54,343 bases of DNA. Origin: JANLSO01 sp031362405 (GTDB lineage Bacteria; Actinomycetota; Thermoleophilia; Miltoncostaeales; Miltoncostaeaceae). Shown one piece after another: positions 1-8,556 of this stretch. Numbering within the stretch: the first letter of the stretch is position 1; the number at the start of each line of letters is the position of its first letter. Position numbers and translations under genes: made by a program. The notes under the pieces were generated by a model, which saw nothing but the letters and a program-made list of their open reading frames with translations, had not been told where the DNA came from and did not search any database. Location: NCBI GenBank assembly GCA_031362405.1, contig JANLSO010000107.1:1-54343 (forward strand), given 5' to 3'.

Positions 1-244
1 GGCTGAAATCGGTGATTTCGCCGGCGCCGATCTTGGCGGAGTTCTTGATCGGGTACTGCAGATTGGCGTAGTCGGCGGCGGTCTTGGGATCGAACAGGCG
101 GGTGAACGCATCGACCCAGTTCTGCGCGACCACCGGCTGGCCATCCGACAGGGTCGTGCCGCCAGTGTCGGGCTTGCGGCCACCGGGGCCACGATGGCCG
201 CGCTGGGTGCGTGTGGATTCGCCCGGGGGCGTGCTTTCACTCAT
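1..244 (-). CDS. Unrecognised protein, N-terminal part (runs off window)
   Basis: The first 81 codons of a gene whose 3' end lies outside the window. ATG at 244-242 overlaps the plsC stop as TGATG, so it is very likely translationally coupled to plsC and the last visible gene of the aroA-cmk-plsC operon. The first 35 or so residues are polar, rich in Gly, Arg, Thr and Pro, and look disordered. A more structured stretch follows, containing NWVDAFTRLFDPKTAADY and then YPIKNSAKIGAGEITDFS. I see no P-loop or S1 fold signature that would make it Der or ribosomal protein S1, which often follow cmk/plsC. The family is unknown to me. Confidence 0.6.
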   Translation of the reverse strand, partial: MSESTPPGESTRTQRGHRGPGGRKPDTGGTTLSDGQPVVAQNWVDAFTRLFDPKTAADYANLQYPIKNSAKIGAGEITDFS

Positions 245-879
245 CAGGGTGTTCCTTCATCGGGCGGCGCGCCGGCGCGGATGCGCAGTTCGGCGATCGC
301 CGCCATCATTCGTTCGGCCACGGCCTGTGCGCGAGCACCGCGTGGTCCTGTGGTCAGATCGGAGAGGTCCAGGGGCGGGCCGATCTCGACCCGCACGGGG
401 CCCAGGCGCCGCTGGGATCCCCAGATCGCCATGGGTATAACTGTGACACCGTCGAGCGCCAAAGCGCCCGCTCCGGGCATCGCCGGCCCGAGGCGCCCAT
501 CGGGCGACCGCGTACCCTCGGGGAACATCAGCAGGCAATCGCCACGGGCAAGGACGTCTTTCGCGGTGCGCATCGCCTGGCGATCGGCTCCCCCGCGCTC
601 GACCGGAAATGCGCCGACCTCGCGCAGAATGCGGGTCACGACGGCGCCACGAAAGAGTTCTTCCTTGGCCATGTAGTGGGTGCGACGCGGGGTCGCGGCC
701 GTACCGACGATCGGCGGGTCGAGGCCGGAGATGTGGTTGCAGACCAGAAGCACCCCGCCGCTCCGCGGGATGTTGTGCTGCCCACCGCGTCGCAGCCGGT
801 AGACCCCGTGAAAGAGTGCTTTGCACATGACGTAGGTGATCGGCCACACAACGCGGTTGATGTGTGCGCGATCGCTCAC
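244..879 (-). CDS. plsC: 1-acyl-sn-glycerol-3-phosphate acyltransferase (PlsC family)
   Basis: Transfers an acyl chain to lysophosphatidic acid to make phosphatidic acid at the inner face of the membrane. The 211-residue length is normal. The catalytic NHxxxxD box is NHISGLD at about residues 48-54 and the glycerol-phosphate binding box is FPEGTRS at about 119-125, both intact. The GTG start at 879 overlaps the cmk stop as GTGA, so the two are coupled. The order aroA-cmk-plsC is common in actinobacteria. Some close relatives in this position are described only as lysophospholipid acyltransferase family, and the exact acyl donor cannot be read from sequence. Confidence 0.93.
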   Translation of the reverse strand: MSDRAHINRVVWPITYVMCKALFHGVYRLRRGGQHNIPRSGGVLLVCNHISGLDPPIVGTAATPRRTHYMAKEELFRGAVVTRILREVGAFPVERGGADRQAMRTAKDVLARGDCLLMFPEGTRSPDGRLGPAMPGAGALALDGVTVIPMAIWGSQRRLGPVRVEIGPPLDLSDLTTGPRGARAQAVAERMMAAIAELRIRAGAPPDEGTP

Positions 880-1553
880 GCGCTCTGTTTCCTTTCACGA
901 GCATCGGCGACGAGCCGTTCGAGCAGCGCGATCACATCGTCGGCGCGCAAGCCCGACGTGTCGACGATCACCGCGTCGTCGGCGGCGCGCAAGGGGGCCT
1001 CAACGCGGGTGGCGTCGAGATGATCGCGGCGACCGATGTCGGCGAGCACCGTGGCGTGGTCCATCTCTACGCCGCGCGCCCGCAGGTCGAGTTGGCGCCG
1101 ATCGGCGCGCTCGTCGGGAGTGGCGGTCAGAAAGATCTTCACCTCGGCGGTCGGCCAGACGACCGTGCCGACATCGCGACCGTCGGAGACCCAGTCGCCG
1201 GCCGCAAGCAGCGCCTGCTGGGCGCCGGTCACGGCGTGCCGCACGCCCGCGTGGGCCGACACCTCCGACACGGCGCTCGACACCGCGTTGCCGCGGATCG
1301 CCTCGGTCACGTCGTTGCCGTCGATCTCCACCGCCACATCGCCCGACGTGGGGTCGAGGTGCACCGGGTGCCGTTCGGCCAGCGCGGTGAGCGCCGCCGC
1401 GTCGGCCAGGTCGATGCCGCGCTCGAGCGCGAGCCAGGTGACGGCCCGGTACATGGATCCGGTATCCAGATGCCCCAGCCCAAGCCGCTCGGCCAAGGCC
1501 TTCGCAACGGTGCTTTTGCCGGCGCCGGCCGGCCCGTCGATGGTGACGATCAC
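876..1553 (-). CDS. cmk: Cytidylate kinase
   Basis: Phosphorylates CMP and dCMP to the diphosphates with ATP. The Walker A loop GPAGAGKST sits at residues 7-15, followed by the CMP-binding segment DTGSMYRAVTW and the SDGRDVGTVVWP motif typical of bacterial Cmk. The 225-residue length matches the short form of the family. The GTG start at 1553 overlaps the aroA stop as GTGA, and the stop overlaps the plsC start the same way, so it lies in the middle of a fully coupled operon. No oddities seen. Confidence 0.96.
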   Translation of the reverse strand: MIVTIDGPAGAGKSTVAKALAERLGLGHLDTGSMYRAVTWLALERGIDLADAAALTALAERHPVHLDPTSGDVAVEIDGNDVTEAIRGNAVSSAVSEVSAHAGVRHAVTGAQQALLAAGDWVSDGRDVGTVVWPTAEVKIFLTATPDERADRRQLDLRARGVEMDHATVLADIGRRDHLDATRVEAPLRAADDAVIVDTSGLRADDVIALLERLVADARERKQSA

Positions 1554-2851
1554 GCGACGCCACCGATGCGGCCAAGGTCGGCGGCGAAACCCGGATACGA
1601 GACCTCACAGGCCTCGAACCCGCCCACCGTGACGCCGTCGGCGCTCGCCAAACCGGCGATCGCCCCGAGCATGGCGAAGCGGTGGTCTCCTCCCGCCTGC
1701 ATCTCGCCACCGGGAATCACGCGGCCGCCCGTGACCGAGAAGCCGTCGTTCAACTCTTCTGCGCGCACGCCGATGGCCCGCAGTGCCCCCACCACAGCGG
1801 CAATTCGGTCGCTTTCTTTGACCCGAAGCTCGGCGGCACCCCGCACCACGGTGGTGCCGACCGCGAGTGCCCCGAGCAGGCCGATCAAGGGAAGCTCATC
1901 GATGGTCGCGGGGACCTCCTCCGGGCCGACCTCGGTCGCGATCAGACGATCCGCGCGCGACACGATCAGCGCGCCGTTCGGCTCGCCGGCGACATCGTCT
2001 GCGGCCTCGATACGGATATCGACCCCCATACGACGCATGATCTCCACAAGTCCGGTGCGGCGGGGGTTGAGATTCACGCCCTCCAACCGCACCTCGGGAT
2101 CGCCCAGCAGCGCTCCGGCGACCAGATGGAAGGCGGCCGACGAGAAGTCGCCGGGTACAACCAGATCGGGCAACGACAGGCCGGTCACTGGTCCGCGAAC
2201 ACCCACGGCGTTGCCGTCGCGCATGACCGGCACCCCGGCAGCCTCGAGCATCCGCTCGGTGTGATCGCGCGAGGGAGCCGGCTCCGACACCCAGGTCTCG
2301 CCCTCGGCCGCCAACCCGGCAAGCAGGATGCAGCTCTTGACCTGCGCGCTGGCAACCTCGAGGTCGTGGCGCATCCCGACCAGCGGTCCACCACCGGAGA
2401 CGACCAGAGGAGGTGTTCCGCCCGGAGCCGTGAAAACGGCCGCGCCCAGGGCGCGAAGGGGTCGCGCGACGCGCGCCATGGGGCGGCCGCGTAGCGAATC
2501 ATCGCCGTCGAGAATGATGTGGTCGCCCGCCGTACCGATGAGAAGGCCGGGCAGCAGGCGCATCAACGTGCCCGCGTTGCCGCAGTCGATGACAGGACTG
2601 GGGATGAGACCCCGTCGCCCGACCCCGGCGATCTGAAGGCGTTCGCCGAGACGGCCCTCGACGGGAACCCGGCACGCCTCGATCGCGTTCAGGGTCGCCG
2701 CGGTGTCCGCCGAATCCAGGGGGCGATCGACGATGACTGTGCGGTCGGAGATCCCCGCCAGGAGGATGGCCCGGTGGGTGATCGACTTGTCGGGCGGCAC
2801 GATGAGGGTGCCGGCGACCGAGCGGACCGGGGCGATACGGACGACGGACAT
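1550..2851 (-). CDS. aroA: 3-phosphoshikimate 1-carboxyvinyltransferase (EPSP synthase)
   Basis: Condenses shikimate-3-phosphate with phosphoenolpyruvate in the shikimate pathway. The N-terminal PDKSITHRAILLAG motif, the GNAGTLMRLLPG motif and the conserved LRVKESDRI segment are all present. The length, about 433 residues, is normal. The ATG at 2851 is chosen; a GTG one codon upstream (2854) is also possible and I see no clear Shine-Dalgarno sequence. A 34-nt gap separates it from the upstream metallopeptidase gene, so the two may share a transcript. The stop overlaps the cmk GTG. Confidence 0.96.
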   Translation of the reverse strand: MSVVRIAPVRSVAGTLIVPPDKSITHRAILLAGISDRTVIVDRPLDSADTAATLNAIEACRVPVEGRLGERLQIAGVGRRGLIPSPVIDCGNAGTLMRLLPGLLIGTAGDHIILDGDDSLRGRPMARVARPLRALGAAVFTAPGGTPPLVVSGGGPLVGMRHDLEVASAQVKSCILLAGLAAEGETWVSEPAPSRDHTERMLEAAGVPVMRDGNAVGVRGPVTGLSLPDLVVPGDFSSAAFHLVAGALLGDPEVRLEGVNLNPRRTGLVEIMRRMGVDIRIEAADDVAGEPNGALIVSRADRLIATEVGPEEVPATIDELPLIGLLGALAVGTTVVRGAAELRVKESDRIAAVVGALRAIGVRAEELNDGFSVTGGRVIPGGEMQAGGDHRFAMLGAIAGLASADGVTVGGFEACEVSYPGFAADLGRIGGVA

Positions 2852-2885
2852 CACGACAGCCTACCCGCCGGCCGCGAGCGTCCCT

Positions 2886-3572
2886 CTACGGAGAAATACC
2901 GAGCCGTCGCGCCGTGCCCGCCGGCCCCTGCAGCAGGGCGTCGCCGTAGAGTCGCAGCCATCGGCGTCGCTCGAGATGATCGGGGCAGTGGCGCGCGACG
3001 ATCGCCCAGTACCGCGGCGAGTGGTCCATCACGAGCAGGTGCGCCAGCTCGTGGATGACGACGTATTCGCCGACCTTGGTCGGGGCCATCATCAGCCGCC
3101 AGTTGAGGCTGATCTCGCCGAGGGCCGAGGCGCTGCCCCACCGCGAGCGTTGGCCGCGGATGACCACCCGTCGCGGCGCGACATCGAGGCGCGGTGCCCA
3201 GGCGTCGACGAGGGATCCGAGATGCCCGCGTGCCGCACGGCGGAGCCACTGTTCGACCTGGCCGTCGATCGGCAGTGTTGGATCGATGGCGATGTCGTCG
3301 CTGCGCGCGGTGATCGAGAGGATGCCGTCGAGGACGGGCACCAGATCTCCGACATCAAGCGCATCAGGAGCGGCGATCTGGACGTTGTCGAGGGCTTTCA
3401 GCACCCACTCCCCGCGCGAGCGCAGGGCCGCTTCCGCCATGCGTTCCGGCGTCCGCCGCGGCAGGGTCACCCGAACGCCACGGGCGTCGACCACCAACCG
3501 CAATCCCCGCGCGCGGGGATTGCGGTTGATCCGGTAGTCGACGAGGCGGCCGCTGATACGGATGCTGGGCAC
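2886..3572 (-). CDS. YgjP-like (DUF45) zinc metallopeptidase
   Basis: A 228-residue protein of the YgjP/WLM metal-dependent hydrolase group. The zinc motif HELAHLL is at about residues 174-180, followed by MDHSPRYW with the likely third ligand His184, and the usual RSRWGSAS motif lies upstream. The N-terminal half has the beta-rich segment (YRINRNPRARGLRLVV) typical of the family. GTG 3572 is chosen because homology-like sequence begins right after it; an open frame continues to 3662 but the extra 30 residues look non-coding. The physiological substrate is not known for most of this family. Confidence 0.85.
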   Translation of the reverse strand: MPSIRISGRLVDYRINRNPRARGLRLVVDARGVRVTLPRRTPERMAEAALRSRGEWVLKALDNVQIAAPDALDVGDLVPVLDGILSITARSDDIAIDPTLPIDGQVEQWLRRAARGHLGSLVDAWAPRLDVAPRRVVIRGQRSRWGSASALGEISLNWRLMMAPTKVGEYVVIHELAHLLVMDHSPRYWAIVARHCPDHLERRRWLRLYGDALLQGPAGTARRLGISP

Positions 3573-3788
3573 CCGGCCATCATTGCGCCCCGGCCGGACA
3601 CCAGAACGACAACTCCCCGGCTTCCCACTCGTGAAGGTAGATGGACTGCGGCGCGTGGACATCCGCCTCCTCGCAAATCGCCGTCAGCCCCGGCGACGCC
3701 CACACCGAGAATTCCTGGGGCCTTGTCGCATGGAGTTGATCGATCGCCACGAGGAACACCCCCGCCCGGTGAACGCCACCAGATCGTC

Positions 3789-3971
3789 TCAGTGGTACAG
3801 CCCTCGGCGTGCGTCGGCGCGCACGCCCACGAGTCCGACCTCCCGGAGTACGCGCATACGCTCGAACACCTGCGGTTGAGCGCGCCCGACACAGCCGTTC
3901 ACCGGGCTTTCTCGGTCGGCAAGCAGGTCCAGAGTCTGACGCCGCCGGGGTTCGGCCACCGCGATGGTCAA
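3789..3971 (-). pseudogene. Decayed ArsR-family transcription regulator
   Basis: The open frame encodes a recognisable ArsR/SmtB winged-helix N-terminus: AVAEPRRRQTLDLLADRESP, then a shortened turn, then RMRVLREVGLVGVRADARRG and LYH. It stops at TGA 3791-3789 exactly where the wing should lead into the last helix. Relative to typical members about four residues are missing before the recognition helix, and the usual SQPxVSKHLRVL has become AQPQVFERMRVL. No ATG is present; TTG 3971 is the first start. The stretch 3580-3788 reads protein-like in another frame but matches nothing I know. I infer a degenerate remnant. Confidence 0.6.
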
Positions 3972-4095
3972 AGTAATCGTCCCCGGGATTGAACCGGACG
4001 GAGCCTGCCTCGCGAATCCCTACCAGCCCAAGTATTTGGGCCATGCGATCAGGCGGCCGCTTTCGCGCGGACGACCTCCACCGAAGGGACTCTCC

Positions 4096-5070
4096 ATGAA
4101 GCGTCTTCCCCTCTCCGCCTCTCTCACCGGAGCGGTACTCGGCAGCGCGGCGCTCTTTGCAACCCCTGCGCTGGCCAATCATCCCGTGCTGGTCGAGGGC
4201 AACTGCAACGGCCCGGGTGCCTCCGCTCGTCAGGCGGTGACACCGGGCACCTGCGGCGACTACGACGGCGACGGACGGATCGGCGCGGCAGAGGACACCG
4301 ACGAGGCCGATCGCGTCTTCGGCACGATCAACGCTGCTCTCGGAGCTGGCACAGGAGCAGCAGCCGGCACCGGCGCAAACCAGAACGGCAGCGTGACGGT
4401 CGTCGCCTCCGGAAACTTTCCCGAGGTCGTCGTCATCGGCAACCCGGTCACCGGCTTTGCCGGCGGCTCGGCGACCCCCGGCAACGTCACCTTGCAGGCA
4501 GCGCCCGGGGTCGACGCGAACATTGACGCCGTTCTCCAGGGCGAGCCGGGCAGTAACGCCCGCCAGAGCGCGCCCGGCATCATCGTCAACTCGCCGGCGA
4601 ACCGGTACGTGACGATCCGCAACATCACCAGCCGCAACTGGACCAGCGGCATCCAGGTCCGCGGCAAGTCCCGCGTGGCCATCAACGGTGTCCGCCTCGA
4701 GGGCAACGTCAACTACGGCGTTGAGGTCACCGACGACGCGCGCGTGGCCATCTCGCGCAGCGAGATCACCGCCACGGGCTTTCGCCTGAACCCGATGACC
4801 GGCGACTTCCCCAGCGACGCCAACCGCCCCGACCCGGGCAAGGGCATCGAGTTCGATGACCGTTCTTCGGGCGTCGTCTTCAAGACCACGGTCAGCGGCA
4901 GCTTTGCCGCGGGCCTTTCGAACCAGACGAGCAACCGGCGGGCCGTGTGCGTCGGCCCCGTGAGCCTGTTCGACAACGCGCCGAACTACGAGGGCCGTTT
5001 CGTGTTCAGCAAGTACTGCGCCTTCGACAGCCGAGGCGGGTACTCCGCAACATCGAAGGCTGGCCGTTAG
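4096..5070 (+). CDS. Secreted right-handed beta-helix protein
   Basis: A 324-residue exported protein. The start is ATG 4096, preceded by GAAGGGA at 4083-4089. A signal peptide covers about residues 1-28 (a KRLP start, a hydrophobic core, then ATPALA before NHPVLVEG). The body shows short repeated strands ending in hydrophobic/Asn steps, such as RYVTIRNITSRNWTSGIQVR and SRVAINGVRLEGNVNYGVEV, as in parallel beta-helix (pectate-lyase-like or NosD-like) folds. Four Cys (NCNGPG, GTCGD, RAVCVG, KYCAFD) may form disulfides outside the cell. No catalytic signature of a polysaccharide lyase is evident, so enzymatic activity is unproven. Confidence 0.75.
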   Translation: MKRLPLSASLTGAVLGSAALFATPALANHPVLVEGNCNGPGASARQAVTPGTCGDYDGDGRIGAAEDTDEADRVFGTINAALGAGTGAAAGTGANQNGSVTVVASGNFPEVVVIGNPVTGFAGGSATPGNVTLQAAPGVDANIDAVLQGEPGSNARQSAPGIIVNSPANRYVTIRNITSRNWTSGIQVRGKSRVAINGVRLEGNVNYGVEVTDDARVAISRSEITATGFRLNPMTGDFPSDANRPDPGKGIEFDDRSSGVVFKTTVSGSFAAGLSNQTSNRRAVCVGPVSLFDNAPNYEGRFVFSKYCAFDSRGGYSATSKAGR

Positions 5071-5124
5071 CCCCGGCCACACGACGATCGTGTTTGCCCT
5101 CGACCAGATCGGGGGACGGAATGG

Positions 5125-5158
5125 CCGTGGGGCGTCGCTTTGGCGCGACCCCCCACGG
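5125..5158. terminator. Strong hairpin after the beta-helix gene
   Basis: CCGTGGGG (5125-5132) pairs with CCCCACGG (5151-5158), and inside it GTCGC (5134-5138) pairs with GCGAC (5145-5149), around a short T/G loop. It lies 55 nt after the beta-helix stop and upstream of the sigma-factor gene. There is no U-tract, so it may be a GC-type terminator or a leader structure of the sigma factor mRNA. Confidence 0.45.
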
Positions 5159-5243
5159 CTGGCCGAGCCATCCTGGCAGTCCGCCATTCCCGGGAGGGTG
5201 GGGACGGCGAGGCGACGACCCTGTGAGGAAGATTGGCGAGGCC

Positions 5244-5828
5244 ATGTTCCGCCTAGGACGACCCCAGAAGGCCGAACGTCGGGCCGATCCCGAGGACGTT
5301 GCAGCTATCGAGCGGCTCGGCGAGGGCGATCACGATGCCGCACGCGATCTGTACCACCGCTTTGGTGGCCCGCTCTACGCGCTCGGGGTAAGGATGATGA
5401 GAGATCACGCACTTGCGGAAGACATGGTTCAGGAGACGTTCGTGCGCCTGTGGCGCGCCGCGCCGGGGTTCGACCCCGCCAAGGGAACGCCCGCGGCATT
5501 CATCCTGACGATCGGGCGTCGTGCCGCGATCGATCTCGTCCGCCGTTACGATAGGCCTGAGACGGCCCCACTCGCAGAGGACGGCGCCACCACGCTGACG
5601 ACGGCGTTCGAGGATGACGCGTTAATCGCCGCGATGGACATGCACGCCGCAGTGGCGCAGTTATCGGCGCCGCATCGGGAGGTGATCGAGCTGGGCTATT
5701 CGCACGACCTGTCGCAGTCGCAAATCGCCACTCGACTCGGTTTGCCCCTCGGCACCGTTAAGACGCGGACCTTCCACGCACTGCGGGCGCTGCGCGAGGC
5801 CATCGGGGAGGATGGTGCCCATACCTGA
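5244..5828 (+). CDS. ECF RNA polymerase sigma factor
   Basis: A 194-residue extracytoplasmic-function sigma factor that directs RNA polymerase to a small regulon. Region 2 is seen in LYALGVRMMRDHALAEDMVQ followed by ETFVRLWRAAPGFDP, and region 4 in LSAPHREVIELGYSHDLSQS with the helix-turn-helix QIATRLGLPLGTVKTRTFHA. ATG 5244 is preceded by GCGAGGCC; an in-frame GTG at 5223 would add seven residues. It overlaps the next gene, an anti-sigma factor, by 17 nt, the standard arrangement for a membrane-controlled sigma/anti-sigma pair (SigK/RskA type). The signal sensed is unknown. Confidence 0.92.
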   Translation: MFRLGRPQKAERRADPEDVAAIERLGEGDHDAARDLYHRFGGPLYALGVRMMRDHALAEDMVQETFVRLWRAAPGFDPAKGTPAAFILTIGRRAAIDLVRRYDRPETAPLAEDGATTLTTAFEDDALIAAMDMHAAVAQLSAPHREVIELGYSHDLSQSQIATRLGLPLGTVKTRTFHALRALREAIGEDGAHT

Positions 5829-6540
5829 AATCGACCCGCACGTGGACCTTGGGGGATACCTTCTCGGCCGGTTGTCGGACGACGAGCGTGCACCCATCGA
5901 CGCGCACCTGGCAACGTGCCCGCGCTGCACCCAGGAAGTGGAGAATCTGGGGCCGATGGTGGGGTCGCTCGACGCGGCGATGCGCGGCCCGCAGCCGCCG
6001 CATGACCTGGAGGCACGGGTGATCGCCGCCGTGGCTCGGGCCGCCGAACAGGACCGCGTCGCCTCAACGCGCCCCCGGCGCGTCCGCCGCGGGTGGGCAG
6101 CCGGCCTCGTGGCCGCCGCGTTGGCGGCGAGCGTCGTGGTCGCCTTTGTCGTTGGCGGCCGCATTCTGGACGGTGACACGACATCATCTCCCGTGGGCGA
6201 CCTAGAGCTAGCCGCCGGCCTGAGCGGCTCGGGGGGGACGGCGAGCGTGCAGGTCCGAAAGGTCGGGGTCGGGCGCACCGTCCACCTACGGTCCGACGTC
6301 CTCCCGATCCTCCCGAAGGGGCAGTACTACCAGCTGTGGTTCGTTGGACCAGACGATGTTTCCGGGGCTCGTCAGCGCATCACCGCGGGTACGTTCCACC
6401 CCGACGACCAGGGTCGCGTCGACGCCACCTTCACTGCCGCGGTCGACCCCGCGCGGTTCCCGGTGATTAGCGTCTCGATGCAGACCGGGCCGCGCGCCAA
6501 GCGCCCCGGCCCTGAGGTGCTGCGCACCCCGGCCCCCTGA
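5812..6540 (+). CDS. Membrane anti-sigma factor (RskA-like)
   Basis: A 242-residue partner of the sigma factor just upstream. The N-terminal zinc-finger anti-sigma motif HLATCPRC is present (His32, Cys36, Cys39). One transmembrane segment lies at about residues 94-116, and the outer domain ends in the RskA-type fold with KGQYYQLWFVG and the FPVISVSMQTG segment. It would hold the sigma factor at the membrane and release it after proteolysis. ATG 5812 lies inside the sigma gene; GTG 5815 is an equally possible start. A hairpin at 6550-6575 follows the stop. Confidence 0.88.
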   Translation: MVPIPEIDPHVDLGGYLLGRLSDDERAPIDAHLATCPRCTQEVENLGPMVGSLDAAMRGPQPPHDLEARVIAAVARAAEQDRVASTRPRRVRRGWAAGLVAAALAASVVVAFVVGGRILDGDTTSSPVGDLELAAGLSGSGGTASVQVRKVGVGRTVHLRSDVLPILPKGQYYQLWFVGPDDVSGARQRITAGTFHPDDQGRVDATFTAAVDPARFPVISVSMQTGPRAKRPGPEVLRTPAP

Positions 6541-6549
6541 CCAGAAGCT

Positions 6550-6575
6550 CTCACCCCGAGCGCGCCCGGGGTGAG
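6550..6575. terminator. Hairpin between convergent genes
   Basis: CTCACCCCG (6550-6558) is perfectly complementary to CGGGGTGAG (6567-6575) around an 8-nt loop. It stands between the ends of the anti-sigma gene and the PAP2 gene, so it could serve both strands. No U-tract is visible. Confidence 0.55.
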
Positions 6576-6672
6576 GAGTGTTCCGCCCCGCCCCGCCATC
6601 ACCGTCCTCATGGTCACGCCGACCCTGTTTGCCCCTGGCGACACCTCAACGACGAAGCGCCGGTCGCGGCTG

Positions 6673-7563
6673 CTACACCGCCCGCACCGGAAGGCGTGAC
6701 ATGAGTCGTGCCAGCATGAGGCTGATCAGCGCCGCGGAGGCGGCGATGCCGAGCGATCCGGCGATCAAGCGCGGATGCACGTCGGCGAAGACGATCAGGC
6801 GATCGCGACGTGAGAGGGCCACGGCGGCAACCGCGGCGGCGATCGCGGTGGCGGCGATCAGGGCGGTGGTCACACCGGCGGCATCGCGAGGCACGGCGGC
6901 GCGTCGGCGACCTGAGAACGCCCAGGCACCGATCGCGGCGGCGGCGGCCCATGCCGCGCAGACCGCGAATCCGCCAAGGACGTCGCTCGGGTAGTGCCAT
7001 CCGAGGGCCACAACGGCGATGCCGACGCCCGATGCATAAAGGGTTCCTGCTACCGCCATGAGCGCCCGCAGCGTGGGTGGCGCGACGATCACGAGTGCCA
7101 GGGCCAGCGAGAGCGCCACTGTCGCGTGGCCGCTTGGATAGGCGCCGGTGCCGGCGCGCACTCCCTCCGACCCCAGCGGATCGGAACTCCCGAGAACCCT
7201 CTTCAGCACCTGCGTGGTCACGTTTGCTCCAGCGATCAAAACGCCGGCGGCGATCGCCGAGGCCGGCCGGCGACGAAGGACGGCGATCGTTGCGATGCCG
7301 AAGCCGATCGCCGCAAGAGAGGCGATATCGATGGTGTCGAGGAGATCGGAGGTCGCGTTGTAGACGCGGGGATTCGCCGACGGGTCGACTCCCTGACCCA
7401 AGACCGACGAGTCGAGGCGAAAGCCCCACCCGGTGCCGAGCGCCACGCGGTAGATGAGCACCGCCGCGGCCGCGGCGAAGAACACCACACCGACCAGGCC
7501 CCAAACCGCGGGCATCGCGGGCGCTCGACGGGTCCGTCGGGCGGTCGCCGACGTGCGGCTCAT
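6673..7563 (-). CDS. PAP2-family membrane phosphatase
   Basis: A 296-residue integral membrane protein with about eight hydrophobic segments. The acid-phosphatase signatures are present: KRVLGSSDP (a weak form of motif 1, about 121-129), YPSGH (142-146) and GWHYPSDVLGG (His190). Such proteins remove phosphate from lipids such as phosphatidate, PG-phosphate or undecaprenyl pyrophosphate; which one is not readable here. Motif 1 lacks the usual RP ending, having SDP instead. The C-terminus has two or three extra membrane segments beyond the PAP2 core. The ATG overlaps the stop of the preceding gene as ATGA. Confidence 0.82.
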   Translation of the reverse strand: MSRTSATARRTRRAPAMPAVWGLVGVVFFAAAAAVLIYRVALGTGWGFRLDSSVLGQGVDPSANPRVYNATSDLLDTIDIASLAAIGFGIATIAVLRRRPASAIAAGVLIAGANVTTQVLKRVLGSSDPLGSEGVRAGTGAYPSGHATVALSLALALVIVAPPTLRALMAVAGTLYASGVGIAVVALGWHYPSDVLGGFAVCAAWAAAAAIGAWAFSGRRRAAVPRDAAGVTTALIAATAIAAAVAAVALSRRDRLIVFADVHPRLIAGSLGIAASAALISLMLARLMSRLPVRAV

Positions 7564-8459
7564 GCCGGCGGGATCGCCCGCGCGACGCGCAGGGCCACCG
7601 CCTCACCGCCTTCCATGGCCCGCACCTGGACGCCGAACGCCCGGTCGTCGGTCTCCCAGACGAGCGTGGCGAACCCGCGGCCGCGGAGAATTCCCTCGAC
7701 ATCGCCGATCCGCACGGTCCGTGCTCCACCGCCTCCCGGGTCGGGGCTGGCCAGCGGTGCGGGTTTCTGGCGCACCAGTACGCGGCGCGACGACTGCGGA
7801 TCGGTCCACGCGACGATGACCGCGGGTGGCGCCGCCGGATACGCGAGGTCGGGTTCGATGCGCGGCCGTCCCCGCTCGAGACCCGGCGGCACCCAGTCGG
7901 GCAGCCGTGGCGTGTACCCGGCTTCAAAGGCGGCGTCGTCGAGATCGCGTGCCCAGTGGCCATGCCCGATGCCCGCGCCCATACCGTGCCCCATGCCCAG
8001 GCGCCCGCTCACGGCCGCGCCGCGTGTCTCCAGATGCGAGATGCCCGCGACATCGATGCGCCCGATCGGTTCGCCGTTCGGCCCGATGGCGTCGGCCGCG
8101 ATAAGGGCGACGCCGATCGGCAGGCGCACGAGTACAAGACCCGCAGAGTCGGCGTCGACGGGCAGTGGATCTTCCTCCAGGGCAAGGATCGGCGCCATCG
8201 CCGTTGCCTCGCCCGCGAGCCGTACGACGAGCACCCGGTCGACCGCGCCATCGGCGTCGAGCAAGGTCACCTCGGTGGCGACAAGAGGGCGCCATCGGCT
8301 CGGGCGCCCCGGCGGACATGCGACACGGGCGATGATCTTGCCCGTCTCGGCGTCGACCCAAGCGACGCGGGCATGGTGCGGGTCGCCTGCGAGCGACGCC
8401 GCGACGATCCCGGTGCCGGCCAGGGGCTCGAGCACCACAGGGACAGGGTGGTCGAGCAC
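7560..8459 (-). CDS. Hypothetical protein with a Gly/His/Met-rich segment
   Basis: A 299-residue soluble-looking protein that I do not recognise. It has no signal peptide or membrane segment. It contains alternating beta-strand-like stretches, such as DRVLVVRLAGEATAMAPILA and PPAVIVAWTDPQSSRRVLVR, and a distinctive middle motif RLGMGHGMGAGIGHGHW at about residues 152-168, which could bind a metal. The second half has a proline-rich linker. The GTG start at 8459 is the only standard start after an in-frame stop. It is coupled to the PAP2 phosphatase by an ATGA overlap, so the two probably act together. Confidence 0.6.
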   Translation of the reverse strand: MLDHPVPVVLEPLAGTGIVAASLAGDPHHARVAWVDAETGKIIARVACPPGRPSRWRPLVATEVTLLDADGAVDRVLVVRLAGEATAMAPILALEEDPLPVDADSAGLVLVRLPIGVALIAADAIGPNGEPIGRIDVAGISHLETRGAAVSGRLGMGHGMGAGIGHGHWARDLDDAAFEAGYTPRLPDWVPPGLERGRPRIEPDLAYPAAPPAVIVAWTDPQSSRRVLVRQKPAPLASPDPGGGGARTVRIGDVEGILRGRGFATLVWETDDRAFGVQVRAMEGGEAVALRVARAIPPA

Positions 8460-8556
8460 GCGTTCGGCGGTCGTGCGCCACAGGTCGAGAGAGCTGATCG
8501 ACGTTTAGTATCACGCCGCCCGGACAACCGCCCCCGCGGGTTATCGGCATTCCCTC

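Noticed and set aside
864..2264. Long plus-strand open frame antisense to cmk and aroA
   Set aside because: Arg/Pro/Ser-rich, no known motif; the opposite-strand genes are intact and conserved. GC-rich codon shadow.
3580..5187. Minus-strand open frame antisense to the beta-helix gene
   Set aside because: Most of it is a shadow of the secreted protein. Only the last 60 or so codons (3580-3788) look protein-like and are discussed with the ArsR remnant.
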